Notes under the pieces: generated by a model | The model's database searches: none | The model's input: only the letters and a program-made list of their open reading frames with translations | What the model was told of the DNA's origin: nothing | Made by a program: the position numbers and the translations under genes | NCBI GenBank assembly: GCA_009711805.1 | Contig: VEMX01000045.1 | Coordinates: forward strand, 1 to 35,137 | DNA from: Balneolaceae bacterium | GTDB taxonomy: Bacteria > Bacteroidota > Rhodothermia > Balneolales > Balneolaceae | Direction of reading: 5' to 3' | Length of the DNA stretch: 35,137 bases | Part shown: positions 34,855 to 35,137 of the stretch, in pieces | How the letters are laid out: each line of letters begins with the position of its first letter | Numbering within the stretch: position 1 is the first letter of the stretch

Positions 34855-35137
34855 TTGTTTGAAATTTCATTGTAAAATGCTGACACAACTTTCTCTCTAT
34901 TTCCCGAATGTTAAATTCTTTCACCAAGCCTACAATAAAAATATGCCATATGCCCGAATGAGAGTTTCACAGAAAACCCTAAACTCAATAGCAATGATAA
35001 AATTAACCTTCTAGGAGCCTGTCGGACTTAACAGGCCGAATGAACTGAGAATTGACTCAAAAGATTAATCAAATTTTTGAGGTACTTATTTTGTTGGATG
35101 GCTTCAATTAAAAAAAATTACACGTAGATCATTTTAA
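34855..35137. other. Right-edge region with possible insertion-sequence end
   Basis: No supported gene follows the glycosyltransferase. Short broken frames suggest worn sequence. A CTAG followed by GAGCCTGTCGGACTT at about 35014-35032 looks like a target site plus terminal inverted repeat of an IS5/IS1182-type element running right, listed separately. Confidence 0.5.
35018..35041 (+). mobile_element. Possible left end of an insertion sequence
   Basis: GAGCCTGTCGGACTT resembles terminal inverted repeats of DDE transposons of the IS5/IS1182 kind, and CTAG directly before it resembles their target duplications. GCCTGT-cggactta-ACAGGC within it also forms a small hairpin. The element would extend past the window, so no transposase can be confirmed. 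Confidence 0.3.

Overview
The window reads as a chromosomal segment of a Bacteroidota-type bacterium, most likely of the Balneolia/Rhodothermia branch (inference). The reasons are a DUF4293 protein, a DUF5686 protein with a carboxypeptidase-regulatory-like domain, an OmpA lipoprotein with thrombospondin type-3 repeats, outer-membrane proteins ending in Phe, a general scarcity of Shine-Dalgarno sequences, frequent TTG/GTG starts, and an exact TAnnTTTG box before a tRNA gene. No rRNA, CRISPR array or prophage is visible.

Layout, left to right. (1) 298-7164, minus strand: a tight four-gene operon encoding an exported beta-sandwich protein, a FecR-domain protein, a large outer-membrane beta-barrel with Ig-like N-terminal domains, and a CHASE2 class III adenylate cyclase. 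It looks like an envelope-to-cyclic-nucleotide signalling unit and is the best candidate here for an undescribed system. (2) 7286-11272: tRNA-Ala with its terminator, the OmpA/TSP3 lipoprotein, the DUF5686 outer-membrane protein and tRNA-Arg. (3) 11273-12031: a gene-free stretch with a 9-bp tandem repeat and a palindrome-rich segment. (4) 12032-13379: a GlsB-like membrane protein and an FbpC/PotA-like ABC ATPase without its permease. (5) 13563-16821, plus strand: a SPOR lipoprotein, a terminator, then a three-gene partner-switching module (STAS antagonist, anti-sigma-type kinase, GAF-GAF-PP2C phosphatase). (6) 16814-19855, minus strand: an MltF-type lytic transglycosylase, an EamA exporter and DUF4293. 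(7) 19913-26849: a TetR-controlled tripartite RND efflux operon (tetR, tolC-like, adaptor, pump) ending in a strong terminator, with matching TGACT-N3-AGTCA operators before tetR and before the pump genes. (8) 27131-34854, plus strand: an EamA exporter, then a Wzy-type polysaccharide cluster (SLBB export protein, Wzz-like, Wzy-like, Wzx-like, family 4 glycosyltransferase). This cluster becomes visibly AT-rich from the Wzz gene onward, and a possible insertion-sequence end follows it at the right edge.

Several upstream-most possible starts are GTG or TTG. Where an internal ATG is better supported I moved the start: the exported beta-sandwich protein, FecR, MltF and the glycosyltransferase. Four genes appear to start only at TTG. 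All function calls come from reading motifs by eye, without any database search.
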